Shown: positions 1-15,100 of the stretch, piece by piece
Numbering within the stretch: position 1 is the stretch's first letter
Layout of the letters: each line of letters begins with the position of its first letter
Assembly: GCF_918797505.1 (NCBI RefSeq)
Contig: NC_092795.1
Span: forward strand, 33,219,131 to 33,283,130
Direction of reading: 5' to 3'
DNA length: 64,000 nucleotides
Origin: Bemisia tabaci
Taxonomy: Eukaryota > Arthropoda > Insecta > Hemiptera > Aleyrodidae
Notes under the pieces: generated by a model
Database searches by the model: none
Told to the model about the DNA's origin: nothing
Seen by the model: the letters and a program-made list of their open reading frames with translations, nothing else
Made by a program: the position numbers and the translations under genes

Positions 1-101
1 AATTGAACTAAATGATTTAGGAGAGGATCTCAGTTTCTAAATTCAATTTCAATTTTTCCTGAAATGTAAGTGTCATGAAAATGAGGGAAAAAGAAACTTA
101 C

Positions 102-395
102 TTTTGGTTGTTCCCTCATATCTAGGACGGAAAGGGACAAACTTTCAGCAAAAATACTAGATTCTGCTATAACAGACTCTATGGATAATTCTGACACAAC
201 TGAAGGATCTCTCGGGATATCTAGAATTCGCGAATCAGGAGGGGGTGAAGTGAAGTCTACCAAAGAATTTCTGGACTTGTTCGAAGCGCCATCTGACTTG
301 CTGGAACGAGAGAGACTTCGGAGGTCTATTTCTCTCGGCTTCATGATCGAAGCGACAATATTGTCAATTGATTCACTTGGTGGAGAGAGAAGATC
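102..395 (-). CDS. RNF17: RNF17-like exon 14, last one in the window
   Basis: The acceptor follows a poly-T tract (ttttacag), and the donor is a perfect gtaagt after CAACCAAAA. 294 nt, phase 0 to phase 0. It encodes a Ser/Arg-rich and Ser/Glu-rich linker (RSLSRSSKSDGASNKSRN) without a domain. The perfect donor shows the gene continues left of position 1. Positions 1-101 are intron. Confidence 0.8.
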
Positions 396-3300
396 CTGTA
401 AAAAAAAAAGAACAGTTAATCAGACAGTTTTAACAGTCCCATTCGAATGAAGTCAAATGTCATCGCCAATGCGACCTTCAAAAACTAATGAATTTAATAT
501 TAAGCAATTGGTGAAACTGCAAAGAAAAGAGCTACACCAACCTATCAGCATTAAATAAGATAAGGAAAATCAAAATTGAGGGGTGGTCTCTAAATAATGT
601 TTCCACTTCATTGATTGCTGCATCAAGTTTCTCTAACAAGCTTGATCATGGTATTCAAATAAAGAAATTAGACTAAATTAATAAAAAAGCAAGATAAAAT
701 CCGACTCTTAAGACTTGTGACTAGGTCCTTTGATTATAGCCATTAATGCTAGAGAAGTCAAAAATAACTGCCACTTTGCTGTTACAGTAATTAATAATCT
801 GAAAACTCCTGTGGTGTCCAGCTCTGGGAGGAAATGGCTAGAAATTCGGTGATTGAAACTCAATTCAGCGGAGATTAATGGCTCAAATAGAAGTATATCC
901 TCTGGAAGCTAAGTATTCCATTTCTTCAATCATACAATTGCTTTTTTCTGATTATAATGCTTGTTAAGAAAGAAAGGGTAGAAATTCTACTACAAACTGA
1001 TGAACACCGAAGCAACGTAAGATTGAGGTACTAAAAAATTGAAGGTAAAAACAATACCAAAAAAAGGCGAGGGGAGATATATGCAGGTCATTCCTTTCTT
1101 TTGGCAACTAGCAATTGGCAACAATTCAGTTATTTCTGCTGATCATCTGCTTTAACAATACTGCGCAAACTTGCCATGATACCACCTATCAGTTACTTGT
1201 GCTCTTAGTCGCAACCACACACATCATACGACATTTCAAAAACAAATTCCTGGTACAGGTCTTAAATTCCCTGGTTTTCTCACTTTTTTCTTTAGTCCAC
1301 CTTGTTCTAAATTTTTTCCTAAAATTCTCAGTCACTGGACTCCCTGATATTGCTTTCAGGCTGAGAAGTTGAAGTCAAATGGAGCACAGTCAGAATAAAT
1401 GTAACAAAATTCTGGTGGATTTACCTCTAGACCAGCCTCATTTTCTTCATCAGATTCTTTGTTTTGGGATGAAACAACGACAACATCATCATCCGAGTCT
1501 TCTGAGATGGTGGAGCTTTCCTCCTCAGAGGCACCTCCTCGGATAGCATAACCCAAGCCAACAAGAATATCAACCAGTTCAATGCCTCCAGGGGGGGCGA
1601 AGGATAGTGCAAGAAAAGGCGCCCCATCTTTTTCAGGATATTGAAGCTTTACTCGGCATACTTTCTCCACGACATTGGCGTGGACGAAGTCGAGGACGTT
1701 TGTCTGCCATCTCCCGTCTTCAGACACTGCTCTCACATTGTGCAAAGCGAGGACGTGGCAGAACGTTGGGACTTCTGTTAAAAACACTCGCTTCCGCAAC
1801 TCGCTTGCTTTGACATCCTCTACGTTCCCATAGTCGACGAACTGGACTTGATAGGTGCTATCACTCGTCACCTGGGGATGTGATAAAAAATTAGTGACCC
1901 AGCTTAGAGTTACCATTGATTGAATAATGAGATAAATTGATATTCATCGATTTAGATTAAATTTATGACTCGTACAACAAAATCACTGGTAGTAACTCCT
2001 ACTGAAGATATCAACGTTTTTTGATGCATCAATTTAAATTTCCCACTCATAGAAAGAGCATCTTGAGTCAAAAATTTTCTTGAGTTAAATCGCACTTCAC
2101 ACATTACTGAGACCGAGGCTGTGGTATGAAAAATAACAACCTTGATCTCCTAGCTTTGGTTCAGCTATTGCACGTTGTTCATACTTTGAACACAGGTCTA
2201 TCGATATTTTCCACTTTGAAGTCTTGGTTAAGAATCGATTAGTAAGGTGCTTGCTGCAAACACCCTGATGATCGTGATTTTCCATAGATTTAAATGGCAG
2301 ATCAATCGAATCATTGCAAGGGACGTCTGCCACTGTCTGTGGGATGAAAAAATCTCAAATTGCTATTAAAAAGTAAGAAATTACCTTAATAATTTTTCCA
2401 CGATACCAAAGCCCATTTGAGTGATATTGCGCAATGCACAGCTGTCCGGCATACCAAAACATGTCCTGAGGTTGCGGCTTTGAATTTTTGTACTGGACGA
2501 GCAGGGCTTGCTCGATCTGCTTCAACGTGTCCTCTCGACTCAGCTCGTGGAAATAGATTAAGTTATTTTCATCCACAAAGGTGGGTATGATATCCAACTC
2601 GAGATCATCCAGAGGTGCAGGTGGTTTCCAATCCATCGAGATTTCTTGGGCTGATGCACTTGCATTCTTTTTCTTCTTTTTAACCTGCATAGTTTTCAAC
2701 TGAAACAAAAAGATTCAGTCAAAGAAATAACAGTCTGGATATAAAACTGGGCTTCCTGGGAAACTAAGATCTCAATAAATGAGGACATCTTAGGTGAAAA
2801 ATTCAGTTCAAGGTGGCTGTTTCGCAAACAGCGTGCTAGTGTGCTTTATGATCTATCTTTAACAATGAAAAAATCCGATACTAACTTAAGATTGTACCTA
2901 ATCAACTTGGAGGAAAAGATTGTTCTGACTCATGCTTACACTTTCATTTATTTATTTATTCATTAATTTTTATTTTTTTGTGTGCATATAACAGAAAGTA
3001 AGTCAGCATGATTGCTCAACTTTGTGCTGACAGATTTTTAATGCCATATATTAAACGCTAGTTAAACTTCTTGTTGCCTTGCAAGGTCTGTCATCCTGAT
3101 AAAAGTTTAAGTCTTTATGTGTAATATCGACGATGAAACTGCAGAAATGCATACACCTTGATTGCGAGGTTTAAAAACTTATTTTCTTTTATAAAAGAAG
3201 AACAAACTAACATCATGGCTTGAAATTTTCACAGAATATTTTTAAAACGGTGGAAAAAAATCACAAAACTTTTCAAGAAATGATGTTTAGTAGTTTTCCA

Positions 3301-6300
3301 CATAGAAAACGAAGTATGACAGGAAGTCTGCAAACCGAAATATACATTCCTGCAGTTTTGCCATTGATATAGTTTTTTACACCAAAACAAACTAATAAAC
3401 AGGGTGTCCCAGGTAAACAAGAGAAACCTAAGAGATCAATTCTTTAGACTGAAATAAGACTATTTTGTTCTATGATATTTTTAAAGCGCTCAGCCAATAG
3501 GGAGCGCTTTTTTATTTCGACCTGCCTAGGTCTTGTCTGCATTCCGAGGTTGAATTTTCTTTTTGTGCCATCCACCTTTTTATTTTGGCTTTGCATCTTT
3601 TACCAAAGTAAATCTTGCTAAACTTTTTCCTGGCTGAGGAATGCACAAACTAATTTTAAATTGTAATAATAAGCCTGAAAAAACAATACATTCTGTGGAT
3701 GCTTTCGCCTGGGCAAACTGCTGAGAAAATCTAAGAGCCGGTTAAGATAAGTTTTGATTGATTTTGAGAATAGTAAGTACTCGATGAATAGGAAATCATT
3801 TTTGAGTGCTTCTAAGGGAAAAAAAGTAAGATTGAAAACCTCCATGGACGATGTCCCAGACTGTCCGTCCTGGTCCTGCAGCCATGACACAACGTATGAT
3901 CTACTATTGATATTGCTGGAACTTTCGTGCTGCATTTGTTTCAAATCGTGGAGCAAGTCTTCTGCAGGAGCAATGTACTTTTGGAATGTTCGGTCCGGGA
4001 TTGCCAAGCCTTGCTGGACCACAAACATATTCATACTGACCCACTCTTCAATATCTGGCTCCAATGCACCACCGTAGGTCACGCGCTTCACCCACAGTTC
4101 AATCGGCAACGATTTTCTTTCTGTGTCGATTTGGCCTCGTTTGGTGATGAATACAGAAGAATGTTTGTTTAACTCTTCTTGAACCCGCTCAATTGCATAG
4201 CTTGCCCATTTTCCACCACCGGCTGCTAGTACACCTACATGAAAGAAAGTGCGTTTAAGATCTCGGCTGAACCCTCCAGAAAACTATTAAAGAAGTCTAG
4301 TAAGTCAAATAACAATTTTAACTGTTTCAAGACCAAAAACCGAAACAAGTTTTCTAATTTGTTTATTTTCATCATTATTTGTTTAGGCAAACGTCTTGAA
4401 AATTGAAAAAATTTGACAGGTAAAGGTAGATGCAAGTAATTTTAAACTCCCAAGAAAAAGACGAACTAATGTAAGAACGAATTTAATCAGCTTATCTACA
4501 ACAGAGGTTGCCTGATTGTCCCTTATATGTTATGTTGATGACAGAAAAAAAACAACATTCTGGGATATGGAAAAATTGGCTCTGCGAGCGTTGGTTATTT
4601 GGCGTATGCGGTCGAATTGACCAGCATTAAGGGTAGTGTATTAAGAGATACTAACCTGCAAGATGACAGCGAATAGTTCCATCAATGAATCCTTTCAAGA
4701 ATTTCTCCTTGATCGGCCGCAAGTGTTCTTTCTTCACTTGGCAATCCTTCCCGATATCTTTCATCACAACCAGGAAGTGATCATCGAATACTTCCCGGAC
4801 TATACTACGGTACCAATGTTTATCCTCTGGATTGAAAGCTACGCAAATGTCACCCTCTTTCCACTTAGCAGATGGGTCAGGACTGCTCGTCGCATAAAAC
4901 TTGTCTAGTTCCCAATTCAGTTCTTCGATAAATTTGTCTACTTCCTGATTATGCAGGCGAACATAGATCTGACTCGGAGAGGCAGCCGAGATAACTTTGA
5001 CTTCGATACGGTGCGTTTGGTCACCATCTTCCGATTCTTCTGTGAGTGCTGTTGAGCTTGATGTAACACTTGCAGCGCAACTGATATCCGTTCCTTCCGT
5101 AAATGTTGCCTCTTCACCTTCAAATGAAAACAATTTAATTTTACTTTGCAAGAGAAACTCAATCAGTTACTTTATACAGATGTGAATGAAAGACATTGAT
5201 GGGGCCGAGAAAATATCATAGCGTGATGCATAAGGTTTTATACTGTCTTGAATGAGAATAATTCTAAGGTTCCAAGAAAACATCACATTTGGACTGAAAT
5301 GAACATAGTTGTTCATTATTCTGCATTATAAAATATGGAATTGGGAGATTGATGAGAAAAATACCTGATAAATTGCAGCGTGCTCAAGTTAAGCGTTTAA
5401 TTGCTTTGAGAAAAGGATTAAGAAAAAACATCTGAATTGTAAAATTCATCATTGCTGGAGACATCAAAACAGAAAAAATACTTTTTACAATTATTCATAA
5501 AAAAAGTATGAATTTTTTTCAATTCCTGATTTTGCAGAGAAGGTACAAAACTTCTTAAACAATTTAAACTTTTAGCTGATGAGAGCTTGGATAGCTCTCA
5601 TAAACCTGAGAAAAAAACACACTCTGATAAGTCCTGAAATAGTGATCACCACCATTACCTTCTTTTTTCTTTTTCTCAGTGGTCTTTTTCTTGGTTTTTT
5701 TCGTCAGTTTAGCCGCCACATCTGATGGTGCATCATTGAGTTTTTCTTGATCCCGCTCTGTGCAAAGACCTTGGAGTGCTGTGAGTTTCTTGGAATTCTG
5801 AACTCGGTGGAATGTGACGACAGTAGAGTTGACGCCTGTGCTCACTGCAACGCCCTCTTGAACCAGGTAAGCATTGATGCAGATGTCTGCATCTGGTTTC
5901 ATCGTAAAGAGAACCACCGATACCTAAAATGAAAGACACTGCAATATTAGCTGTCATTCATTTGATATCTGTTACATAACATGACTATCCTCGAACAACG
6001 CAGATTGGTAATGTTGCATAAAAATGATAATTTCTTTGAAATAACACAAACGAAAACTTGCCTGCTCGCAAGTTCCTTCTAATTCAGTCCATTGGTACTT
6101 AGTTTGTTTCCGGAAAAATACGTTCAATTGTTATAATCAAGTTGTAATTATCCAAAATCTGAGCGCAACCAGAAGGTCAAGGAACAAAGGAAAGAGTTTT
6201 CAAAAAAAGTCTACTTTTGTTTCGGCTACAGCAAAAGTATTGATGTACAGAGAGAAGAACGAATAGGTACAGTCTACAAAATGCAGTCTATTCAGAAAAT

Positions 6301-8215
6301 TTCACTAAGTCAAATTTGAGATGTTTGTAAGATAATCTGAACTTCAACAAAGCGTGGATTATGATTGTCATCTGCTGATTTTCCACCAAAAAAAAAAAAA
6401 AAAAAAAAAAAAATTGCCATTATAAGCGATTTATGTTAACTGTATGAACTTTCAACCGATGGCTGCTCAGATATGTGGATCACATAAAGTAGAAAGGAAC
6501 CAAGTCATATCAATCATTGCCAAATTTCAACAGATGATTTATTTTTTGACAGTAGAACAATAGGATACATTCTTTTGAGAATTTCGGGGGGTTTCCTGCG
6601 GTATATGGCAAATTCTTTGAAATTTTCAAATTACACATACAGCCATTCTCCCCCCCCCCCCTTCCAAAAAAAAAATTAAAGGAATGAAATTTGCCAATTG
6701 CAGATGTGATTTTGTTCCTTTCTGCTTAACACTGTCAGTTTGAAAATACAAGTCAGGTTTATGTAAGGAGATTCTGAAAAGTAGATGCTGTTTTGGGACC
6801 CTTCATTAGGGTATGCAAACTTCATTCCAGTTAACATTTTTCTGTAGACATTTTGGTTGTAGACCAAAGAGGGAGACTTTATTTCGTATCACCTCATTCT
6901 ACGTAGACCTTTTGTCTATAAATTTGAAAATCAAATGCAAAATCTTGAAGTTCATGAACTTTTGAGTTCTTTTACAACTTTGCCTAAGAATTAAGGGCTT
7001 CAGGACTTAACTAGGAAAATAAAAATTGAAGATACTTAAGGACTTGGTACGCTTCCTTACACTCTGTAACAGATGCTCTGTTGGAACAAACATGAATCAT
7101 AAACAAAAACAAATAGATGATGTAAGTAGAACTTACTTTAGGTTGATTGTCAACAACCTTGATGTCTTGGATAACTAGACGTGCCAGCGTGTATTCAAGC
7201 TGTTGTAAAAGCTTGCCTGCTTTTTCAGGCCACTGATCTGACTTCTTCGGGGGCTTGATGTCACACAGACTGCAGTGGATTGCTTGCGTGCTCATTCGCA
7301 AGAACTTTGGTAAGAGGGCTCGAACGTCCAAGTAAGTAACTCGCTCTCTATTTCCAAAATCGACATAAAAAACGTCAACGAGCCTCTTGCCTGGAAGATT
7401 GGTTATCACTGCTCGGTACCTGAGGTTTGAACATTTTGAGCAATCAATTACTATGAAGCATTATGTAGGGAAATGTTTTATCACTGATTTCAGAGATGGA
7501 TTTTGATGAAATTTTATGCAACTACACTTATGTTGCTACACAAATCAAAAACTTAATTTGCAAAAACCAAAGAAGTTATTTTAAAAGCATTAGAGAGATC
7601 AATTTTTAGTCAGACTGATTTGCAGAGGGCTAAAACATATTTTTAAAAATCATGGATTGACTTTTGACTTTCATGTGTAGTGCTATCATCATACTCCATG
7701 AAATTATTTTAAACATAACTGACAATAATGGCGTTAAAAGAGAGTTACCTTAAAAAAGGACCTAGTTAATTTGTAATTTTCTTTTATTATTTTCTATGAC
7801 AAAAAAAAATAAATAAATAAATAAAGCAATGAACTACTAAACAAGGTGCGAATTTAGACATAATGATTCGGGTTTCCACATCAAAATGTCACGTAGAACA
7901 TGATTTGCCCATCAAAAATCCCTGAATTTGACTCCTAACCAAGATATTAACGTTTTCCCATGCATAAATTCAAAATTCCCACTCAGAAAAAAAAAATCAC
8001 CATCTACTTGAATCTAACCATCTAATTGAATTGCACATTGAGCATTACTGTGACAATGTTAACAGTATGAAAATATGATGACCTCAATGTCTGCGCTTCT
8101 GCTCAGCTATTGCACATTGTTTATATTTCGAACAACACAGAGTGGGGAAGAAACACTGCTTATCAAGATGCTTGCCAACACTGTTGTAAAGCGTGATTAG
8201 ATTCTGGTAGACTCT

Positions 8216-8257
<42 letters not shown>

Positions 8258-11200
8258 TTTGTTGTTGAGCCAGAAATTCAAATTTTTCGTGACCAACGCA
8301 AAATGAGAATATTACTATTTCAGTTGAGAGTTAGTTTCAGTAATTTTTGTTCCATACGAAATTTTGAAGAGGAAACATAAATCAGAAAGCTTAAATTTGT
8401 GTCTTGTCTATTGGTATATTCTTCCTTTTTAGAAGGAATGCAATTTTTTTTAAAAGACATCTGAGTACAGTACTTATGGTATTGAAATATTGGCTCCTTA
8501 TTTACGTTACTTTGATCTACTAATGTTTTCTGGAGCTGTTTAGTGTAAATACATGTCTATTAATTCTTACTTCATTCTCAACAAAGTTTTCTTTTCTTTT
8601 CAACTACACCTAAAATATTTAACACTATAAAATGGACTCTTGATGAGAGGAAATAATTTTGTCTACACCAGGAATATTTTATTAAGTTATTGTTTTAGGG
8701 TTGGACCTTTTTTTTTATTTGCCTACATCATTAAAAATGCTAAACTTTAGACAAATCTTTCCCTTTTATCCTTATAAAACTGATAAACAATCATTCAAAC
8801 CTGTACAATTTTATGAATCACAACAAAAATATTGAAAATTTATGAAAGAAGCAAATTTACAAAACGACCTGATCACCAAAAATAGTATTTATTCCCATTT
8901 TCATTTTCATTTTTATATTATTGATTTATTACCATTTTTCATCCTCGGAATATTTTGCTGCAACAGACATTCCTACAACTGGGTTGAGGATGTTTCCAGG
9001 TTGCCTCGCTGGATCCGAGTATAGCTCGGTCATCTCTGCCATGAGCTCGTGCAGCTGCCGGTAGTGGGTGTCCAGCTCAACGCAGTAGAACTCGCTTGGT
9101 GAGACTACATGTGAAATGTGGCCCTCGACTATGTCACCCTTTGCGAATTTTGACTTAGGAATGAGCAACGTTTTTGGAACCTCCTGCTTTTTCTCTGAGG
9201 ATGGGAGGAATGAGGCTAGTTCCAAGAAGATGAGAGCATCACGCACTGAGACATGGTTTATTTCATGCACACGCACCAAGTCCACTTCAAGACCTTTCTC
9301 TGTCACTTCCATCACATGCATCATGACTTCACCTACAGAAAAACGAGAATCTACTAAATTTAAAATGGAAACCAATTCATAGACAAAAACATTAAACTTC
9401 ACCCAATTTTAGCTAAGTTTGTTCTTCCATGAATTTGCTGAATGATGAAATTGATAAAAATTAGTTCATCATTTTCCTGGTTTCAACCGATTGGATTGCT
9501 CCATTTTCTCTTTGACTCCCTTATCTATCAATTTCCATTCGGCCAGCAGGGTATCTACAGACTCAGGGGAGGAAAATTTGTTGACATTTGCAGGTTTTAA
9601 CCGATTGAGATTCCTTAACTTTTCACATCGACCATTAAAATCATGATAAAATAAAGAAAACAAACCTGAGGCTAAAAGACATTGAATAAAGTGTTTTAGC
9701 CGTACCAAATCACATCCAGACTGAAAAAATAAGAAGGTTGATACAGCAGCAGGTTATTCTCCATTCCTCTGCACCTGAGTTTTCAGCTCTTGAATTACTT
9801 TTAATGAATTTTTTAGTTATAACCTGGCTCCTATTTGTCACCCTCATCTTTTTGCAAGAATAAACAAAGATTTTTAACTATATTCATAAGTTTTCTGTTG
9901 TTAAATCTTATCTGAATTACCGATCTTTTGACAAGCGTTTGGCAATTTTCGCTATGGTACTGTCAGGTAGGTTATTCAAACTCCTATTAAATAAATAAAT
10001 GAAGGAACTAACATTTCTTTTCCCATGGATGCTCAGATATGTTTTTTTAACAAATATGGGAATTCCCTCTTTTTCTTGAGTGACTCATTCATTCATCATA
10101 TGTAAGAGATTTTCTATTCTATTCATTGATTTTCAGAATACTTACATTTATCACATAACTCAGTCATTTTCCTTTTTGCCTCAACACACCATGTTCCTTC
10201 ACGTGGATGACATTCTGACAACGAGCAGCGGATTGCATATGCTGGCTCTTGACTTGATCGTGCGGCATTATCCTGAAGCAGGATATATCCACATAAGCTG
10301 TGGTTCCATAGTCGATGTAAAGAACAAACACCTTGCCAGGCTTATCAGGTATGTCCGTCTTCAGTACCAACCCACGGTACCAGTCACCAGACTGGTCTTT
10401 GGTATCTTTCTCAAACGTAACCAGGTACAAACCCGATTTATTCAAAGATGCTGGTACCTCAGGATTGGTTGTCATGACGTATCTGCGATATCTTTCTTTG
10501 TTTTGCTGCAGTATATCTGACACTCCTTTGCGGTTTATGTAGAACTCAGAGGGAGAGACAATGTGAGCAACGGTTACCATTTCTGCCGAGCCTAAAATAA
10601 TAAAAACCAATAGATTTCTTAGAGTAAAATATGGATTATCTTTTTCAGTCAAAATTTGCATTTAAAATGCATGGTTCAACTGCTGAATATCCCCTGAAAA
10701 TATCAAATCACAAATTTCACAGTTTTCCAAACCCCTTCCTTTTTGAAATGCACTCTTAACTTACAGACCACTCATAAAATGCGAAAGGCTCCAGATCAGA
10801 TTTTTTTAAATTGTCTTCTTTCCTCTCGTAATGCATCTGTATCACAGGTTTACATCCCTCTAAAAAAATTAAATGATGCTCCGGTTAACCCCAATTGGTT
10901 TTGAGTGATGGATTTTGGATGAAAAATTGCTACCTCCTGACTGATTTTCATCTCAGATTTTCCAGAAATTGACACTAAGTACCCATACATTTCAGCATTG
11001 TATAACGCAGCCCTGGAAACCTTCCCTACCCCTATAGCAATTCCACGACAAAGGATCAGATCTCCCTCTCCCTTTATAGCACTCTGTATTTTATGGACAG
11101 CCATTCCATTTTGAAACCTTCCTCATAATTAAGCTATGTTAAATGAACAGCTAATGGGTCAGTTGCGCTGGTCACAGAATCGTGTTTGGATACTTGATTG

Positions 11201-12065
11201 TAGTAGATTAGCTAGATTAATAAGATCTGTCCAAACAGCAACTGCCTATGTTCAATATTAACAGAGATATTGCGCTTTGAAAAGTCGGGGTTTCGACGTC
11301 ATTCACCGCGGTAATAACACCCTTAGTTTCATCCTCTTTTCTTCGATTAGTGATGCAGAGGGCGCAACGTGAAACTTCAATGACATTAAACATAAAAAAA
11401 CTCAAGAAAAAGATGGAATGGCACTTCAAGGATCTTATCAGGAGATAATGGACTCGACAAGAGGAGGTAAGGCGGTCAGTCAGTTCATCACAGTTTATTT
11501 ATGTTTAATGTTGTTGAAGTTTCCTGTTGCACCCTCTGCATCACTGATTGAACAAAAGAGGGAGAAACCAAGGGTGTCACTACAGCCACGGATGACGTCA
11601 AAAACCTGACTTTTCAAGGGGCGATATCTCTGTTGATATGGAGCAGAGGAAGTTGCGCTATTAGGAGAGATCTTATTATTTTTCGCTAATCTACAAGAAT
11701 CAAGCATCAAAATACGATTTTGTAACCAGTGCAACTGACCCATTATAGCATAAGAATCTTCATATACTTGAAAAAAAAAAAAAAAAATCCAGAATGAAAC
11801 CATTAAATAGACACCATTGACTAATCTTCCAGCAGAATTTATCTTCTGACTCTGAATCTTCTCCATCTCCATAACTCTGAATAGCATATTGATGACTGGA
11901 GTCAAGAAATAAAAATCTTAAAAATTGTAATGTTGTGAGCCTCTGCTCATGTTCATGTGTTGAAGGAAAACCAACCGACAGTCTCTAATGAAGTTTTCGG
12001 TAAATTTCTTTCACTTGTTCTAAAAAAAATTATAAAATTGTGAGAAGACATTCTGATTTAGTTTT

Positions 12066-12101
<36 letters not shown>

Positions 12102-15100
12102 TTTGGAGATTTTTAAACCATGCAATTGAAATGCAATTTTTTTTTTCATTCAGCTAAAACTTTTTTGAGTTTTTTTTCATTTCTTAATACACCCTTAATG
12201 AAGACCTGCGGTTCCCTCTCAATTTTCCTGACCTCTCCTGAAAAAATACTAGACTATCCTCTTGAGATTGGAGCAAAAATATTTACTTCTTTCAAGTTAT
12301 AGGTGGTTCTTCCGAGCGTTTTCAAATATTTGATTGCAACAACATTCCTAATGTTTGTATGAATCTAGTTAATTAAAACTTTGATATTATTCTAAAGCTT
12401 TGAAGAACCTTGCATGAACCAAGAGATAATTTACAGCAGTTTAAGAGAACAAACATGAATTCTAGCAGCATCCTCAGAAATTCTTAGAAATTTCTCATTA
12501 TCATTCATTATTGTGAAATCAGAGATGTCAGTTCCATCTTTAGAAATGCTTAAGAAGAGGTAATAATACCTCAATAAAGTCGAGAAATTGAAATGAAATT
12601 TTACACAAGAAATTATTAACTTCTTCGCTAGAGCATTGGAGAGATTAGAAAAATAGCCACGGAGCAGAAGCAGAAAAATTCCCAGTTTTGAACTCCTATC
12701 CCGTAGTGAAGTTTGAAAGCGATGGGGCGATGGCCTTTAAGAGCCTGGCGTTTAATTTATACCTGGTGCTAGAGTAGCTAAGGTCGTTGGTAGTATAGGC
12801 GATGAGCGACCTGAAGTTGCATTTTCAGTAGTGGATTCAACATTTGCCAAACTTCCTAGACTGTCACTTCCTAGACTGGAGTGTTGTGAGAGGGTGTCAT
12901 CTTCTTTGGCCCCAGTGGGGATACCTATGATCAGAAATAAGAAAATAACTTACCACACTCAAGATGAAACAGATATTTTGTTCATTTTAAACCACCCCTT
13001 GAGGACTGCTTAAATTGCAGTAAAGGTAGGATGGAAACGTTTTAGACAATATTCATGGAACACATTTTTATTTACAGGACCTTTATTTTTAAAATGTAAA
13101 TAATGCATTCTTGTTTGCAGTTGGGTCTAAATTCTGTATTATTTTATCCTCGCACAAAACCTTTGCGATGGAATTTTGAGAGTATATTTTGAAATTGAAA
13201 AGATTTTTTTAAAGGGGGGGAGGGAGGAAGTCCTCATAGACCATCAACAATGCTTTCTTTCATTCTCTTTCAAAAAGTTGCAAAGAAGAGAAAAATTGTC
13301 GTAGATTTTACTGCCAAAGGTAAGCAACCCAGAGGCAGCACCTAAATTCATCTGTCCGTTCAAATCCAGAGAATTAGTTGCTGCACAAAAGATCTTAGAC
13401 CCAAGTTCACTGATAAAATAAAAAACAATTTCACTCCAAGACAAAACAAAGGGACTTCAGTTTCCAAAGAAAAATTTACAGGAGAGTAAGTTTTGTTGAA
13501 TCTGATGGAAAATTTGCACATATTTTCTGTTTCAAGTAGTTTCAAACAAAATATCTAAAGCTCATTAAGTGAGTCTTTTGAGCCCAGCATGCGATCTGAT
13601 TTGGAAAACTGAGGTATGCGAATTATTTTGAAGTTTGGCCTTTTATAAATTAAATACTCCGATTCCAGGATAAAAAAAAAAGTATATATTCCCGAAACAA
13701 AGTGTTTCTGTAAAATATACGTCATCAACTGAAAAACATAGAAAAATCTAGGGATTCCAGGCGTGGAGCGATTTTCGTCCTTATCACTACCTCTACTTTT
13801 CAATTTTGATGCGGTAGCACAAAATATTCCTGAGGCTGATGCCATATTTTTTTCCCCTCTCTTCGTTACGTCGCTTTTGAGAGAGACAAATTTTGGTCAA
13901 AATCTTGAAACTAACATCATAAACAGGGGAAAAAATTGGAACAGGTCTCAGAAATTTTTGAATCTTAACACATCAAGAATTCAAAAATGTTTTGCGTGAG
14001 AAATTACCACGGCTTCAAGTGCGTTATCCAGCGGGAAAATTATGAAGGAATCGCCATAAATATAGATACAAGTTAATAAAAATAAGTTCTTACCATACTG
14101 TTTGGATAAAGATGAGACACTCTCAGAATTCTGGATCAGTTCCTCAACTCGAATGTGATCGGAAACATGTTTATCTGAGACCAGTTTCACTTTGGGAAGA
14201 GCAGGACAGCTCAATTTGAAACAACCTTCAAAAGCCTCTTTGAATGTTTCTGACACTTGCTTGTCCGTCAATTTTTCTAGCCTATAAAAATCGAAACGCA
14301 AAAATTGAGCTTTTCAGCAAGAAATTTCAAAAAATTGGTACAAGGCCTGACACAAGCTTTACCATTCCTTCACCAGAGCTTAAGAATTTGTTGGCTGTAT
14401 ACATAAAGGAAATTTTTAAAACCACTTGTACCAGTCCAGGGATAATTTTCAGTGGTTGCTACTGCTGCGTTGAGCAAGTTAAACTGATGCTGCTAACTGC
14501 TAAGCATGTAAAATGCTTAAAAAATTGGAAAATTTCCAAACAGAAACACATTGGGACTTCGTCATCATCAAGTTGATGAATAAGAGGCTTCGACTAATGT
14601 AACTCTCCAGTTTTTCCAATTGAAAGCAGATTGCAAGGAGAGTATTTCGGTATCTTATACCATTGAGATAATATTAACATTCAATGCGTGCTATATACAA
14701 TCTTAATGCTCAAAGAGAAATCAGTTAAAAGATTTAGTTTACAAAAACAAACTTCAGGTTCTTTCATGGCTTATCTAATTGTAAAGAGATTTTTGGTGGA
14801 AAACTAATATTTGAAAATATTTTCCTATGATAGTTACAAGCGACTGAAATTGATTAAAACATTTTACATGGAGAAAAAAATTAAAATGATTGAGAAAAAA
14901 AGATGTTTTGTTTTATGTGGGATCTGGTCGATTCCGACCGTTTTTCACTCCAAATTTTGAATTGAAAGTCAATTGTCAAATCCTTGCATATGAGCGATAC
15001 TTTCTACACAAAATTTTGATATTAAAACAAGTAAATCTGGGCCATACTTTATAGATAGTCTATCCACCTATGGCTGAGTTTAAGAAGTTAGACGCAACTT

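Noticed and set aside
9469..9665. Extension of the small RNF17-like exon through the full 79-codon frame
   Set aside because: A donor at 9666 joins in phase to exon 7 and restores the Tudor linker. The extension ends in a stop.
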